Below, in pieces: positions 25,293 to 34,926 of a stretch of DNA of 64,000 bases. The DNA comes from Sulfurisoma sp963709555. Its GTDB lineage: Bacteria; Pseudomonadota; Gammaproteobacteria; Burkholderiales; Rhodocyclaceae. Position numbers and translations under genes: made by a program. How positions within the stretch are numbered: position 1 is the first letter of the stretch; every line of letters starts with the position of its first letter. The stretch is taken from contig CAVPWR010000003.1 of the NCBI GenBank assembly GCA_963709555.1, positions 62,001 to 126,000 of the forward strand, written 5' to 3'. Below the pieces are notes generated by a model, which did no database searches, had not been told where the DNA came from, and worked only from the letters and a program-made list of their open reading frames with translations.

Positions 25293-26373
25293 ACGTCAGC
25301 AGTCCGGCGAGATGGCGTGCCGCCTGCTCGGCGCCGGAAAAAATCGGCACTGGCGGGACGGTGGCGGCACATACGGCATCCAGCGTCGCGCCGAGTTTTC
25401 CCGAGTGCAGGGCGTGTGCGCTGACCTCGCCGGCCCGTGCGTTGGCGTGCAGCCACTCGATCAGACACTCCTGCTCGGGCCAGTCCTCGCGCCGCTGGTA
25501 GAGCACGGCAGTGCCGTTGCAGGCGGCGTCGGCAAAGGTGCCGTAGCCGGGCTTGGTGACGACGGCGTCGACCGAGCGCAGCAGGTCGGCGAAGGGCCAG
25601 CCGAACGGCTCGAAGGCGCTCATGTCGGGGCGCTGCACGCTCCATGCGGCGGGCACCAGCCAGTGCGTATCAGCCGTCACCGGCCAGTGTTCGACGGGCA
25701 GCTGCGTCGGGATGCCGCCCAAGGCCACGACGACGATTCGCGCAGTATCCGCGGCGCCCACTTTTTGCCGCAGCTCGGTACGCCGCTCGGAGCCCAGGCT
25801 GGCGATGGGACCGACGGTCGTGACATTGTCGAGTGCCGGCATGGGCATCCCCGGCGTGGTGCGGAGGAAGGTCGCCGATCGATAGGCTTTGATCATCTCT
25901 GCGTGGATGGGGCCGGCCCAGTCCTCGTGGCCGTAAAAATGTTGGAAGAGGTCGGCCCAGTTGAGCGAGCACATCGCCACGGCCGGAATGCCGGCACGCG
26001 CGGCACCGGCCAGCGGCAGGTAGGAGACGTTGGCGAGCACCGCATCGGCGCGCAGTTCCTGCAACAGTTGCGCGTCGCGCTCGACGTTGCGGGAAAAGTC
26101 GGCGCTGGCGGCACGGTAAGCGGCGGCCGTGGCGGGCCGGTCGATGGCGAGCGCGTCGAGCATGACGTAGCCGAAGTCGCTGGCGGCCGCGATGTGGGCG
26201 AAGGGCGCGGCGATGCGCTGGCGCAGCTTCGCTTCGGGCAGGCCGCTGCGAATGGTCAGATGCAGGTCGGGCCGCAGTGCGGCGAGGCGGTCGAGTACCG
26301 GCGCGGTCTGCGCCAGGTGGCCGAAGCCGTGCGAGGAAATATCGACAAAAAGGTGGCGATGCGGGTGCGCCAT
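25291..26373 (-). CDS. Glycosyltransferase-like protein (GT-B fold)
   Basis: A 360-residue protein with the two halves of a GT-B glycosyltransferase: N-terminal VDISSHGFGHLAQTAPVLDRLA, similar to the acceptor loop of MurG-type enzymes, and C-terminal SVDAVVTKPGYGTFADAACNGTAVLYQRR, a donor-nucleotide-binding segment. Donor and acceptor are unknown. No signal peptide. Its ATG overlaps the rsgA stop by one base, so they are co-translated. Two dispersed-repeat copies lie inside it, one of them encoding YRAASADFS. Confidence 0.75.
   Translation of the reverse strand: MAHPHRHLFVDISSHGFGHLAQTAPVLDRLAALRPDLHLTIRSGLPEAKLRQRIAAPFAHIAAASDFGYVMLDALAIDRPATAAAYRAASADFSRNVERDAQLLQELRADAVLANVSYLPLAGAARAGIPAVAMCSLNWADLFQHFYGHEDWAGPIHAEMIKAYRSATFLRTTPGMPMPALDNVTTVGPIASLGSERRTELRQKVGAADTARIVVVALGGIPTQLPVEHWPVTADTHWLVPAAWSVQRPDMSAFEPFGWPFADLLRSVDAVVTKPGYGTFADAACNGTAVLYQRREDWPEQECLIEWLHANARAGEVSAHALHSGKLGATLDAVCAATVPPVPIFSGAEQAARHLAGLLT
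25336..25363 (+). repeat. Dispersed repeat copy 6 (inside glycosyltransferase gene)
   Basis: GAAAAAATCGGCACTGGCG, GG, ACGGTG; two mismatches in the core. Encodes VPPVPIFSG in the antisense gene. Confidence 0.5.
26093..26117 (+). repeat. Dispersed repeat copy 7 (inside glycosyltransferase gene)
   Basis: GAAAAGTCGGCGCTGGCG, GC, ACGGTA; exact core. In the antisense gene it encodes RAASADFS. Confidence 0.7.
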
Positions 26374-27255
26374 CAGCGTCCGGTGATGGCGAGGAAATGG
26401 GCGTAGCGGCGTGCGTCGATCTCTCCGGCGGCGACCGCCTGCTTGATGGCGCAGTCCGGCTCGTCGCGGTGGCGGCAATCGCGGAAGCGGCAGGCGGCGA
26501 CCAGCGCGCGGAATTCGGGAAACCCATGTTCGATCTCGCCGAAGCTCAAATGCCCGAGGCCGAATTCCTGCAGGCCGGGCGAGTCGATCAGGCCGCTGAT
26601 TTCGTCGAGGCGGTAGAGCCGGGCGTGGGTGGTGGTGTGCTTGCCGGAATCGAGCGCCGTCGAAATCTCGCGCGTCGCGGCGCCGGCCCCGGGAATGAGC
26701 GAGTTGGTGATGGTGGATTTGCCCATGCCGCTCTGCCCGACCAGCACCGAGAGCTGGCCGGCAAGCCAAGGCGCGAGCGGGCTCACGTCCACATGGGCGC
26801 AGAGTTCGACGATGGGCAGAGCGACGGTGGAAAACGCCGCGATGAAGGGTGCGAGCTGGGCGCGGGCGGCCGCCAGGCGGTCGGCCAGGTCGACCTTGTT
26901 GAGCACGATCACCACGCGCATCTGCTCGTGCAGGGCGGCGACGAAGGCGCGCGAGATCAGTTCGTCGCTGAAGCCGGGCTCCGTCGCGACGACCAGCACG
27001 ATCTGGGTGGCATTGGCGGCGATGAGCTTCTGCTTCCACTCGTCGCTGCGGTAGAGCAGCGAGCTGCGCGTCGCATGGCTGAGGATCTGCGCTTCGCTGT
27101 CGTGCAGCGGGCCGAGGTTGACGCGGTCGCCGCAGGCGTAGGGACTCTTCTTGCCGCGCGGGATGCCGTTGATGACGCGGCCGTCGTGCACCGGCGTCGA
27201 GAGTGACTTCGTAGTGCCGCCCGAAGGCGGCGGTAATGGTGCCGGCCAGGCTCAA
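26373..27255 (-). CDS. rsgA: Ribosome small-subunit-dependent GTPase A (one frameshift as sequenced)
   Basis: Circularly permuted GTPase that helps mature the 30S subunit. Motif order is as expected: G4 NKVDLAD, G1 GQSGMGKSTITN, switch TTTHARLYRL, G3 DSPGLQEFGLG, then the zinc knuckle CRFRDCRHRDEPDC. The OB-fold N-terminus (SLAGTITAAFGRHYEVTLDA, TTG start at 27255) lies in another frame from VHDGRVINGIPRGKKS onwards; the change is near 27195. The rest is intact. Overlaps the downstream glycosyltransferase start. Confidence 0.9.
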
Positions 27256-27265
27256 AGCCAGGGTG

Positions 27266-27559
27266 TCAAAGGTTGAACAGCGCGTCGATTTTCGCCGCGT
27301 CGTCGAAGTCCCTGGCCGAGAGGCCGCCGACGTCGTGGCTGGTGTAGGTCACGCTGCAGTGCTTGTAGCCCACTTCGAGCTCGGGATGATGGTCGCTGCG
27401 GTGGGCGACCCAGGCCACCGCATTCACGAAGGCCATGGTCTCGTGGTAGTTGGCGAAGCGGTAGATCTTGATGATGCGCGTGGCATCGCGGGCCCAGCCG
27501 TCGAGCTTGGCGAGGCGGCTGGCGATTTCGCTGTCATGCATGGCGTTGAGTGCGTTCAT
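27266..27559 (-). CDS. phhB: 4a-hydroxytetrahydrobiopterin dehydratase (pterin-4a-carbinolamine dehydratase)
   Basis: A 97-residue PCD/DCoH-family enzyme that recycles the pterin cofactor of aromatic amino-acid hydroxylases. The catalytic segment YHETMAFVNAVAWVAHRSDHHPELEVGYKHCSVTYTSHD carries the conserved His pair. Length is normal. Starts at ATG 27559, one base after the stop of the upstream cytochrome, and ends 10 bases before rsgA. No phenylalanine hydroxylase is in the window. Confidence 0.93.
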   Translation of the reverse strand: MNALNAMHDSEIASRLAKLDGWARDATRIIKIYRFANYHETMAFVNAVAWVAHRSDHHPELEVGYKHCSVTYTSHDVGGLSARDFDDAAKIDALFNL

Positions 27560-27560
27560 G

Positions 27561-27866
27561 TCACTTGAACTTGTAATACTGCTGGGCGAGGTAGGCGGCG
27601 ACATTGGCCTCGTCCTCGGGGAAGAATTTCGAGCCGGTCTGCGCGCTGCAGGCGGCGACGCGCTGGCGCAGGCTGGTCGCATCCTTGATCTTGCGGTCGG
27701 CGCGGGTGTAGACGGCACTGCCGTCGCCGCCCCAGCGTTGCACGTGGCAATTCACGCACTGCTTGTCGTGGAGGGCCTTGCCGGCCTTGGCGTCAACCTT
27801 CTCGGTGGCGAAGGCGGTGCCACCGAGGGTGGCGAGCAGGGCGACGGTGAGCAGGGGCAAACGCAT
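27561..27866 (-). CDS. Small exported c-type cytochrome
   Basis: A 101-residue protein with a signal peptide (MRLPLLTVALLATLGGTAFA) and one CVNCH haem motif near residue 37, followed by a short class I cytochrome-like fold ending FFPEDEANVAAYLAQQYYKF. Probably a periplasmic electron carrier. Between the M48 protease and phhB, closely spaced on the same strand. Confidence 0.85.
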   Translation of the reverse strand: MRLPLLTVALLATLGGTAFATEKVDAKAGKALHDKQCVNCHVQRWGGDGSAVYTRADRKIKDATSLRQRVAACSAQTGSKFFPEDEANVAAYLAQQYYKFK

Positions 27867-27878
27867 AGGGTTCTCCTT

Positions 27879-29136
27879 TCAGGCGGACTTCAGGTGGGCG
27901 ATGCGCTGGCTGGCGGGCGGATGCGAATCATAGAACAGCGAGTGCAGCGGGTCGGGGGTCAGCGTCGCGGCGTTGTCGCGATAGAGCTTGACCAGCGCGC
28001 TGACGAGGTCGCCGCCGCTGGCCTGCCGCGCGGCGTAAGCGTCGGCCTCGAACTCGTGGCGGCGCGACAACCATGACATCAGCGGACCGAAGGGGAAGGC
28101 GAACACTGGCAGCACCAGCGAGAACAGGATCAGCGCCATCGCCGTGCCGGGGTGGGCGACGCCGAGTCCGCCATAGAACCATGGCTGGTCGAGCAGCTGG
28201 CCGAGCAGCCAGAGGAAGGCGAGCGACAGCGCGGACATCGCGGCGATGCGCTTCCATACATGGCGATGCTTGAAGTGGCCGAGTTCATGGGCGAGCACCG
28301 CCTCGACTTCGCCGGGCGCGAGCTTGTCGAGCAGGGTGTCGAAGAAAACGATGCGCTTCGCCTTGCCGAAGCCGGTGAAGTAGGCGTTGCCGTGGGCCGA
28401 GCGCTTCGAGCCGTCCATCACGAACAGGCCCGAGCTGGCGAAGCCGCAGCGCGCCAGCAGCGCCTCGATGCGGGTTTTCATCTCGCCCTCGGCCAGCGGC
28501 GAGAACTTGTTGAACAGCGGGGCGATGAAGGTCGGGTAGAGCAGCAGCACCAGCAGGTTGAAGCCCAGCCAGGTCGCCCAGACCCAGAGCCACCACAGCG
28601 CGCCCATCGCGCCCATCAGCCAGAGCACGGCCAGCAGCAGGGGGGCGCCGATGACGACGGTGAGCAGCAGTTGCTTGAACGAGGTCGGCGACGTAGAGCG
28701 CCGGCGTCATCTTGTTGAAGCCGAAGCGTACTTCCAGCGAGAAGGTGCGATAAAGCGCGAAGGGCAGGCCGACGAGGAAGCCGGCGACGCCGACGCTGGC
28801 GAACAGCGCGAGACCGTGGGCGTAGCCCGGGTTGCCGCCCGCTACGTCGAAGACGCCGCGCCAGTACTGGTCGAAGGCCGCAAGCAGGCCGCCGAAGGTG
28901 AAGGCCAGCAGCAGTGCCGCGTCGACGGCCAGTTCGGCCAAGGCGAGACGTGTCTTGGCGGCGCTGTAGTCGGCGGCCTTGCGGTGCTCGTCCAGCGTGA
29001 TGCGGTCGGCGAATTCGGCCGGAACCGCCTCGCGGCGGGCGAGGACATGGCGCAACTGCCGCAGCGCCAGCCAGGCGCGCAGGGCGGTCGTCAGGGCGAG
29101 CGTCGCCAGGAAAACGAGGGAAAAGACGTGGGCCAC
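27879..29136 (-). CDS. M48 family membrane metalloprotease, Ste24-like (one frameshift as sequenced)
   Basis: Zinc metalloprotease of the inner membrane, about 418 residues in full. The N-terminal half (MAHVFSLVFLATLALTTALRAW to NKMTPALYVADL) and the C-terminal half (LWLMGAMGALWWLWVW onward) lie in different frames, switching near 28677. The catalytic HELGHFKHRH, the third ligand in RHEFEADAYA and the C-terminal DSHPPASQRIAHLKSA are intact. The size and six or so membrane segments match Ste24/CAAX protease types more than HtpX. Divergent from orn. Confidence 0.88.
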
Positions 29137-29207
29137 GGATCAGGAGATTGGGGGAAGTGTGCCAGAATGCAAGCTCCCGACATGCTGCGGCTGGAAACGC
29201 GAAGATT

Positions 29208-29753
29208 ATGGCACAGGACCAGAACGCCCTCGTCTGGCTGGACATGGAGATGACCGGGCTCAACCCTGACGGCGACCGCATCATCGAAATGGCGATGGTG
29301 ATCACCAACTCGCAGCTCGAGTTGATCGCCGAGAGCGCGGTGTGGGTGGTGCATCAGGCCGACGCCGTGCTCGATGCCATGGACGACTGGAACAAGAAGA
29401 CCCATGGCAAGTCGGGACTGATCGACAAGGTCAAGGCTTCGGTGCTGACCGAGGTCGAGGTCGAGGTGCAGGCCCTCGACTTTCTCAAGCGTCATGTGCC
29501 TGCGGGCAAGTCGCCGATGTGCGGCAACTCGATCTGCCAGGACCGCCGCTTCATGGCGCGTTACATGCCGAAGCTGGAAGCCTACTTCCACTACCGCAAC
29601 CTCGACGTGTCGACGCTCAAGGAATTGTGCAAGCGGTGGACGCCGGAAATCGCCAAGGGCGTCAAGAAGGGCGGCAAGCACGAGGCGCTGGCCGACATCT
29701 ACGAGTCCATCGAGGAACTCAAGTACTACCGCGAGCACTTCCTAAAGCTCTGA
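29208..29753 (+). CDS. orn: Oligoribonuclease
   Basis: 3'-5' exonuclease that degrades 2-5 base RNAs including pGpG from c-di-GMP turnover. The 181 residues contain the DEDDh residues: LVWLDMEMTGLNP (Asp, Glu), NSICQDRRFMARYMP and KHEALADIYESI. Length is normal. It could finish the breakdown of the c-di-GMP hydrolysed by the GGDEF/EAL protein elsewhere in the window. Confidence 0.97.
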   Translation: MAQDQNALVWLDMEMTGLNPDGDRIIEMAMVITNSQLELIAESAVWVVHQADAVLDAMDDWNKKTHGKSGLIDKVKASVLTEVEVEVQALDFLKRHVPAGKSPMCGNSICQDRRFMARYMPKLEAYFHYRNLDVSTLKELCKRWTPEIAKGVKKGGKHEALADIYESIEELKYYREHFLKL

Positions 29754-29801
29754 CGGTATTCCGTGGCCGGGCCGCCCCAGGACGATGGCAATGCGAGTCC
29801 T

Positions 29802-31422
29802 TCAGTTCCTTCGATAGAGCCGCAGGCGTTCGTTCTTGTCGCCGGGGCGGCTGCCTTCCCAGATCTTCGCCCAGCCGGGCTGCGCTTCCTCACGCGGCGA
29901 GCTTTGCACCAGCAGCAGGCGGCACTGGCGGCCTCCCTCGCGCAGGCCGATGGTGCGTATGCCGGCGAAATAGTCGAGCGAGGCCCGCTGCGACAGGCCG
30001 AGGCCGCTGCGGGCGATGCAGCCGGAGCCCTTCGGCACGGCGGCCTGCAGGGCGGCGGCGACCGGACGGTAGCTCTTGCCGTAATCCACCCAGGGCAGCC
30101 ACAACGCGACGAGCAGCACCCAGCTGACCGCCAGGCCGATGGCCCAGTGAGTCACCGCCCGCCACGGCGAACGCGGCAGGCGGACCAGCGAATAGATCCA
30201 GGCTGCGGTGGCGACGAGCGCCACGGTTGCCGCGAACCACGAAAGTTCGGCGGTGAAGCCGGGGGCGAGCTTGGCGAAGTTGCGGGCGAGCTTCGGCGGG
30301 ACGCCGGCGAGCATGGCGACGGCGCCGAGCCAGACCAGCCCGGCAAGGAGCGTGAAGGTCATCATGCCGAACCAGTCCAGCGCATTGGCCGCGCCGCGAC
30401 GGAGTTTTCCGGCGCCGGCGGCCGCGAGCAGGATCAGCGGCAGCAGCGCCGGCAGCGCATGCAGTGCGCGGGCTTCGCGGCTCAGCAGCCAGAGCAGGCC
30501 GATCAGGGTGCCGGCCAGCGGCAGCAGGAACGCCGGCTCGGCGAGGCGCTTGCGATTGGTCCAGAGTGCCCAGGCGGCGATGGGCCACACTGGAAAGGCG
30601 GCCCAGCCGAACAATTCGAGCAGGTCGCCGAAGGCGCTGAGCGCCGGTCGCGGCGTGAGCAACCGCAATTCGTTCGACCACCATGCGGAGAGGTGGCTCC
30701 TCGTCCGCGAAATGCAGCGCCAGGGGCCAGGACAGCGCCAGCGGCAGGGCGACGGCCGTCGCCACCAGCAGGCCGGGCCAGGGTTTGGTCTCGCGCCAGC
30801 GCCGGGTGCCCAGGAGCAGGAGCAGGGGGGCCGTGATGGCAAGCGCGGTGAGTCCATCGGCAAGGAAGCCGCCGCCCAGGCCCAGGCCGAGCAGGGCGCC
30901 GCCGGCCAGCGGGCGCTTGCCGAGCTTGGCCAGGCCCCAGTAGGCCAGGGCCTGGCCGGCCAGCAGGGCGGGAACCGGGTGGGCATCATGCAGCGGCACC
31001 AGCAGGCCGAGGGTGCCGATGGCCAGCAGCGGTGCCGCCAGGCCGGCTTCGCGGTCGTACAAGGTACGTGCGGTGCCGGCCAGCGCCAGCAGGGTCACGG
31101 CGCCGAAAAGCGCAGTAGCGAGGCGCGCGGCGTCGTGCAGCGGCAGCAGGGCCTGCAGCGGCCAGGCCAGCGCGGCGGCAACCCAGTGGTAGAGCGGCGC
31201 CGTGCCAATCCAGGGCTCGCCGGCGATTTTCGGGATCAGCCAGCCGCCGTCGCGCAGCAAGCTGACGACGATGCCGAGGTGGACGGCGTCGTCGGTCTTC
31301 CACGGATCGTGCCCGATGACGCCGCTAATCAACCAGACGGCGCAGAGCAGCGCCAGCCAGGTAGCGGAAAGGGGCAGTGCCGATGAAGGTGGCGCAGTCC
31401 GTGGCCGGGGTGGGGGAGGCAT
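29802..31422 (-). CDS. GT-C family membrane glycosyltransferase, ArnT/PMT-like (one frameshift as sequenced)
   Basis: A polytopic protein of about 540 residues. The first frame starts at 31422 with membrane helices and HDPWKTDDAVHLGIVVSLL, the acidic luminal loop typical of ArnT and protein O-mannosyltransferases. Near 30690 the frame changes (after WPLALHFADEEP) and continues WWSNELRLLTPRPALSAFG with further helices and a soluble C-terminal part (SGCIARSGLGLSQRASLDYF). Such enzymes transfer sugars from lipid carriers in the periplasm; substrate unknown. Confidence 0.8.
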
Positions 31423-31510
31423 CGTCGGGGCGGCGGCGGAAAGGAAAACGAAGCTTCAGCGTGGGCTGACGTCCGCGACAGCGGACTTCGGCACATGTCG
31501 AACCGAAACT

Positions 31511-31536
31511 AAAAAGGCAGCCGAAGCTGCCCTTTT
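31511..31536 (-). terminator. Intrinsic terminator of rpmE
   Basis: GGCAGC and GCTGCC form a 6-bp stem with a CGAA tetraloop, flanked by AAAAA on the left and CTTTT on the right, so it can work in either direction. It lies 27 bases beyond the rpmE stop. Confidence 0.82.
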
Positions 31537-31562
31537 CCAGACGCAGTTGCGTTTGCCGATGT

Positions 31563-31775
31563 TCAGGCAGCCGCGCTCTTGGCGTACTTCTGGCGGAAGC
31601 GCTCGACGCGACCGGCGGTATCGACGATCTTCTGCTTGCCGGTGTAGAACGGGTGGCAGGCAGAGCAGACTTCGATGTGCAGCGGCTTGTGGTTGGTCGA
31701 ACGGGTCTTGAAGATGGCCCCGCAGGAGCAGGTCACTTCGATTTCATTGTAGCCGGGGTGAATGCCTTCTTTCAT
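31563..31775 (-). CDS. rpmE: 50S ribosomal protein L31
   Basis: A 70-residue zinc-binding (C+) form of L31: MKEGIHPGYNEIEVTCSCG and EVCSACHPFYTGKQKIVDTAGRVERF with the cysteine ligands present, so it is not the zinc-free paralogue induced in zinc starvation. ATG 31775 gives the family N-terminus; upstream residues in the open frame are not translated. Lies downstream of rho, as in many betaproteobacteria. Confidence 0.97.
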   Translation of the reverse strand: MKEGIHPGYNEIEVTCSCGAIFKTRSTNHKPLHIEVCSACHPFYTGKQKIVDTAGRVERFRQKYAKSAAA

Positions 31776-31925
31776 GTCCTTGTCCTTACAGTGCCTCGCT
31801 CCGGGGCAGAGTGGAGCGCGGGGTGGGGCGAATGGCGCGCAATTATCCCGAAAAACCGCCGGAAAATCAACCTCGACGCATGGCGTCACAACAGAGCGGC
31901 TGTTTGGGCTGTTGCGGCGAAGGCT

Positions 31926-32000
31926 AACTTGCTTCGCAAGTTAAGCCGCGCAGCGGCGGCCGAAGCCAAAGCAGGCCTTGCGACAAGGGGCTTTAGCCCC
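31926..32000 (-). other. Two hairpins between rho and rpmE
   Basis: AACTTGC/GCAAGTT with a 3-base loop (31926-31942) and GGGGCT/AGCCCC (31987-32000); the second overlaps the rho stop codon. Neither is followed by a U-tract on the minus strand. They may be transcript 3'-end or processing structures. Confidence 0.4.
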
Positions 32001-33252
32001 TGCGCATGGCATCAAAGAATTCGCCGTTGTTCTTGGTAGCCTTGATCTTGTCGAGCAGGAATTCCATCGCTTCGAGATCGTCCATGTTGTAAAGCAGTTT
32101 GCGCAGAATCCACATCTTCTGCAGCACGGTGGGTTCGAGCAGCAGTTCCTCGCGGCGGGTGCCGGAGCGATTGACGTTGATCGCCGGGTAAACGCGTTTC
32201 TCGGCCATCTTGCGGTCGAGGTGGATTTCCATGTTGCCGGTGCCCTTGAACTCCTCGTAGATCACTTCGTCCATGCGGCTGCCGGTATCGACCAGCGCAG
32301 TGGCGATGATGGTCAGCGAGCCACCCTCCTCGAGGTTGCGCGCGGCACCGAAGAAGCGCTTGGGCTTCTGCAGGGCGTTGGCGTCGACGCCGCCGGTCAG
32401 CACCTTGCCCGAAGCGGGCTGCACGGTGTTGTAGGCGCGGGCGAGGCGGGTGATGGAATCCAGCAGGATGACGACGTCCTTCTTGTGCTCGGTCAGGCGC
32501 TTGGCCTTTTCGATCACCATTTCGGCGACCTGCACGTGGCGCGTGGCCGGTTCGTCGAAGGTCGAGGCGACCACTTCGCCGCGCACGGTGCGCGTCATCT
32601 CGGTCACTTCCTCGGGGCGCTCGTCGATCAGCAGCACGATGAGCACGACTTCGGGGTGGTTGGCGGTGATGGCGTGGGCGATGTGCTGCATCAGCACGGT
32701 CTTGCCGGCCTTGGGCGGGGACACGATCAGGCCGCGCTGGCCCTTGCCGATGGGCGCGATCATGTCGATGACGCGGCTGGTGATGTTCTCTTCGGCGCGG
32801 ATCTCGCGCTCGATCCGCAGGTGCTCGGTCGGGTGCAGCGCCGTCAGGTTCTCGAACAGGATCTTGTTCTTGCAGGCTTCGGGCGACTCGCCGTTGACCT
32901 TGTCGAGCTTGACCAGCGCGAAGTAGCGCTCGCCGTCCTTGGGCGTGCGGATCTCGCCCTCGATGGTGTCGCCGGAACGCAGGTTGAAGCGGCGCACCTG
33001 CGAGGGCGAAACGTAGATGTCGTCGGTGCCGGCCAGATAGGAAATGTCGGGCGAACGGAGGAAGCCGTAGCCGTCGGGCAGGACTTCGAGGCAGCCGTCG
33101 CCGTAGATGGTCTCGCCCTTCCTGGCGTGCTGCTTGAGCAGGGCGAAGATCAGCTCCTGCTTGCGCAGGCGGTTGGCGCCGTCGATGTCGGCGGCATTGG
33201 CCATTTCCAGCAGTTGGCTGACGTGGTGGTTCTTGAGCTCCGATAGGTGCAT
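31993..33252 (-). CDS. rho: Transcription termination factor Rho
   Basis: Hexameric RNA helicase that ends transcription. The 419 residues start MHLSELKNHHVSQLLEMA and hold the primary RNA site (GYGFLRSPDISYLAGTDDIYVS), Walker A SPPKAGKTVLMQ, Walker B VVILLDSITRLAR with the preceding DERPEEVTEM, and the Q/R loops near VLTGGVDANALQKPKRFFGA. Standard length with no insertion domain. Downstream of trxA, as usual. Confidence 0.98.
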   Translation of the reverse strand: MHLSELKNHHVSQLLEMANAADIDGANRLRKQELIFALLKQHARKGETIYGDGCLEVLPDGYGFLRSPDISYLAGTDDIYVSPSQVRRFNLRSGDTIEGEIRTPKDGERYFALVKLDKVNGESPEACKNKILFENLTALHPTEHLRIEREIRAEENITSRVIDMIAPIGKGQRGLIVSPPKAGKTVLMQHIAHAITANHPEVVLIVLLIDERPEEVTEMTRTVRGEVVASTFDEPATRHVQVAEMVIEKAKRLTEHKKDVVILLDSITRLARAYNTVQPASGKVLTGGVDANALQKPKRFFGAARNLEEGGSLTIIATALVDTGSRMDEVIYEEFKGTGNMEIHLDRKMAEKRVYPAINVNRSGTRREELLLEPTVLQKMWILRKLLYNMDDLEAMEFLLDKIKATKNNGEFFDAMRRG

Positions 33253-33414
33253 GGCGCGGGGAGGGCTGGACGTAGGGTGTCGTTGGAGAAAAGCATGGCA
33301 GCGGTGAGCTGCGGCTGCGACCGGAATGCCGGGAGGAGTGGCGGGTGAGTCTTGAGTGCGGTGGGGAGCGGTGCGGCGGGCGCTGGCGCTATGAGGACAA
33401 GGGGCCGGCGCTGG

Positions 33415-33456
33415 CCTGAATCCGTACTGTCTTTAGTTCTTGGCGACGGATTCAGG
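33415..33456 (-). promoter_or_regulatory. Perfect inverted repeat in the trxA-rho interval
   Basis: CCTGAATCCGT (33415-33425) and ACGGATTCAGG (33446-33456) form an 11-bp stem around a 20-base loop, without a U-tract. It lies 18 bases past the trxA stop and about 160 bases before rho. In E. coli rho is autoregulated by termination in this interval; the structure may be a trxA 3' end or part of such control. Confidence 0.5.
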
Positions 33457-33473
33457 CGCGGACTGTAGCGGTA

Positions 33474-33800
33474 TCAGAGATTGCTGTCAATGAAGGCGGT
33501 GAGTTGCGATTTCGACAGGGCGCCGATCTTGGTGGCCTCGACGTTGCCGCCCTTGAACAGGATCAGCGTCGGAATGCCGCGGATGCCGTACTCGCCCGGC
33601 GTCTTCGGGTTCTCGTCGATGTTGAGCTTGGCGACCTTGAGCTTGCCGGCGTAATCGCGGGCCACCTCGTCGAGGATGGGAGCGATCATCTTGCAGGGGC
33701 CGCACCATTCGGCCCAGTAGTCGACGATGACCGGGGTGGCGGATTCCAGCACTTCGCTTTTGAAGGTGGCATCGGTGACATAAACGATATGTTCGCTCAT
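33474..33800 (-). CDS. trxA: Thioredoxin 1
   Basis: A 108-residue disulfide reductase with the active site AEWCGPCKM and the cis-proline loop GIRGIPTLILFKGG. Complete and cytoplasmic (no signal). Lies upstream of rho, a conserved gene order in proteobacteria. Confidence 0.98.
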   Translation of the reverse strand: MSEHIVYVTDATFKSEVLESATPVIVDYWAEWCGPCKMIAPILDEVARDYAGKLKVAKLNIDENPKTPGEYGIRGIPTLILFKGGNVEATKIGALSKSQLTAFIDSNL

Positions 33801-33991
33801 GAATTCCTCTAGCGTGAATGGGGGGATGGAGTGTGTCGCAAGGGTCGCTCTGGGGCGGCGGGGGCGTCGTGGCGGAATGCGACGACGCGATGCCGAGGCG
33901 ACATGACTCGCATCCTAACAAAATTCGACGCCTTCTGGAATTGAAAATCCATGCCTATACTCCATCTGCTCACTATGGAGAAAAGCCTGCC

Positions 33992-34315
33992 ATGACCTAT
34001 GTGGTTACCGAGTCCTGCATCAAGTGCAAGTACACCGACTGCGTCAACGTCTGTCCCGTCGACTGCTTCCGCGAGGGCCCCAACTTCCTGGTGATCGATC
34101 CCGACGAGTGCATCGACTGCACGCTGTGCGTCGCGGAATGTCCGGCGGAGGCCATCTTCGCCGAGGACGACGTGCCCGCGGCGCAGCAGCATTTCACCGC
34201 CCTCAATGCCGAGCTGGCCAAGCAGTGGCCTGCGATCATCGAGCGCAAGGAGCCGCCGGCCGACGCCGACGAATGGCTCAAGGTCAAGGACAAGCTGAAG
34301 CTGCTGGAGCGTTGA
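33992..34315 (+). CDS. fdxA: 7Fe ferredoxin (FdxA type)
   Basis: A 107-residue electron carrier with one [3Fe-4S] and one [4Fe-4S] cluster: ESCIKCKYTDCVNVCPVDCF followed by DECIDCTLCVAECPAEAIF, and the long C-terminal tail (QWPAIIERKEPPADADEW) that distinguishes FdxA-type proteins. ATG 33992 matches the family start MTYVVTESC. Divergent from trxA. Confidence 0.94.
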   Translation: MTYVVTESCIKCKYTDCVNVCPVDCFREGPNFLVIDPDECIDCTLCVAECPAEAIFAEDDVPAAQQHFTALNAELAKQWPAIIERKEPPADADEWLKVKDKLKLLER

Positions 34316-34447
34316 ATCGCGCTGATTTGCGGCGGCGCACAAGGCGCACGCGGGATCAGTTGCCCGCGACAGCCCTTTTATTGCGGCCGCGCCTGGACTA
34401 CCATGGACTTGCAGTCCGTCACATCAAACCTATAAGGAGGAGTGGAC

Positions 34448-34897
34448 ATGCAAGCGCGCGACATATTGGCCATCAAGGGCACCGTTCTCTACACGGTATC
34501 TCCCGACAACAAACTTTCCGAAGCCATCGCCACCATGAGCGGTCAGGACATCGGCTCACTGGTGTGTTTCGATGCGGGGCGAATGGTCGGCATGCTGACC
34601 TTCCGCGAAGTGCTCAAGGCCGTGAGTGACAACGGCGCCGCCTGGGGCAGCGTTCGCGTTGCCGACGTCATGGTGCGCGAGCCCTTTGCCGCCGAGCCCG
34701 GCATGGCCGTCGATGAACTGCGCCGGATCATGCTCGACAAGCACATGCGTTACCTGCCGGTGATGGATGGCGCCACCCTGCTCGGCGTGATTTCATTCCA
34801 CGACGTCGCCAAGGCGGTGCTCGAGGACCAGGGCTTCGAGAACCGGATGCTCAAGGCCTACATCCGCGAGTGGCCGGAGGACCACGTCGCGGCTTGA
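34448..34897 (+). CDS. CBS domain protein
   Basis: A 149-residue protein made of two CBS domains (about residues 8-60 and 76-130), which bind adenine nucleotides as an energy sensor. Typical pieces are GSLVCFDAGRMVGMLTFREVLKAV and RYLPVMDGATLLGVISFHDVAKAV. No catalytic domain is fused, so it probably acts on a partner. ATG 34448 has a strong Shine-Dalgarno (AAGGAGG) seven bases upstream. Confidence 0.9.
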   Translation: MQARDILAIKGTVLYTVSPDNKLSEAIATMSGQDIGSLVCFDAGRMVGMLTFREVLKAVSDNGAAWGSVRVADVMVREPFAAEPGMAVDELRRIMLDKHMRYLPVMDGATLLGVISFHDVAKAVLEDQGFENRMLKAYIREWPEDHVAA

Positions 34898-34926
34898 AGT
34901 AGTCGCGGGGAGGAGGCGCGGTCAGG

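Noticed and set aside
34409..34436. TTGCAG plus TATAAG as a promoter of the CBS gene
   Set aside because: The -10 would overlap the Shine-Dalgarno AAGGAGG, leaving no room for a ribosome-binding leader.
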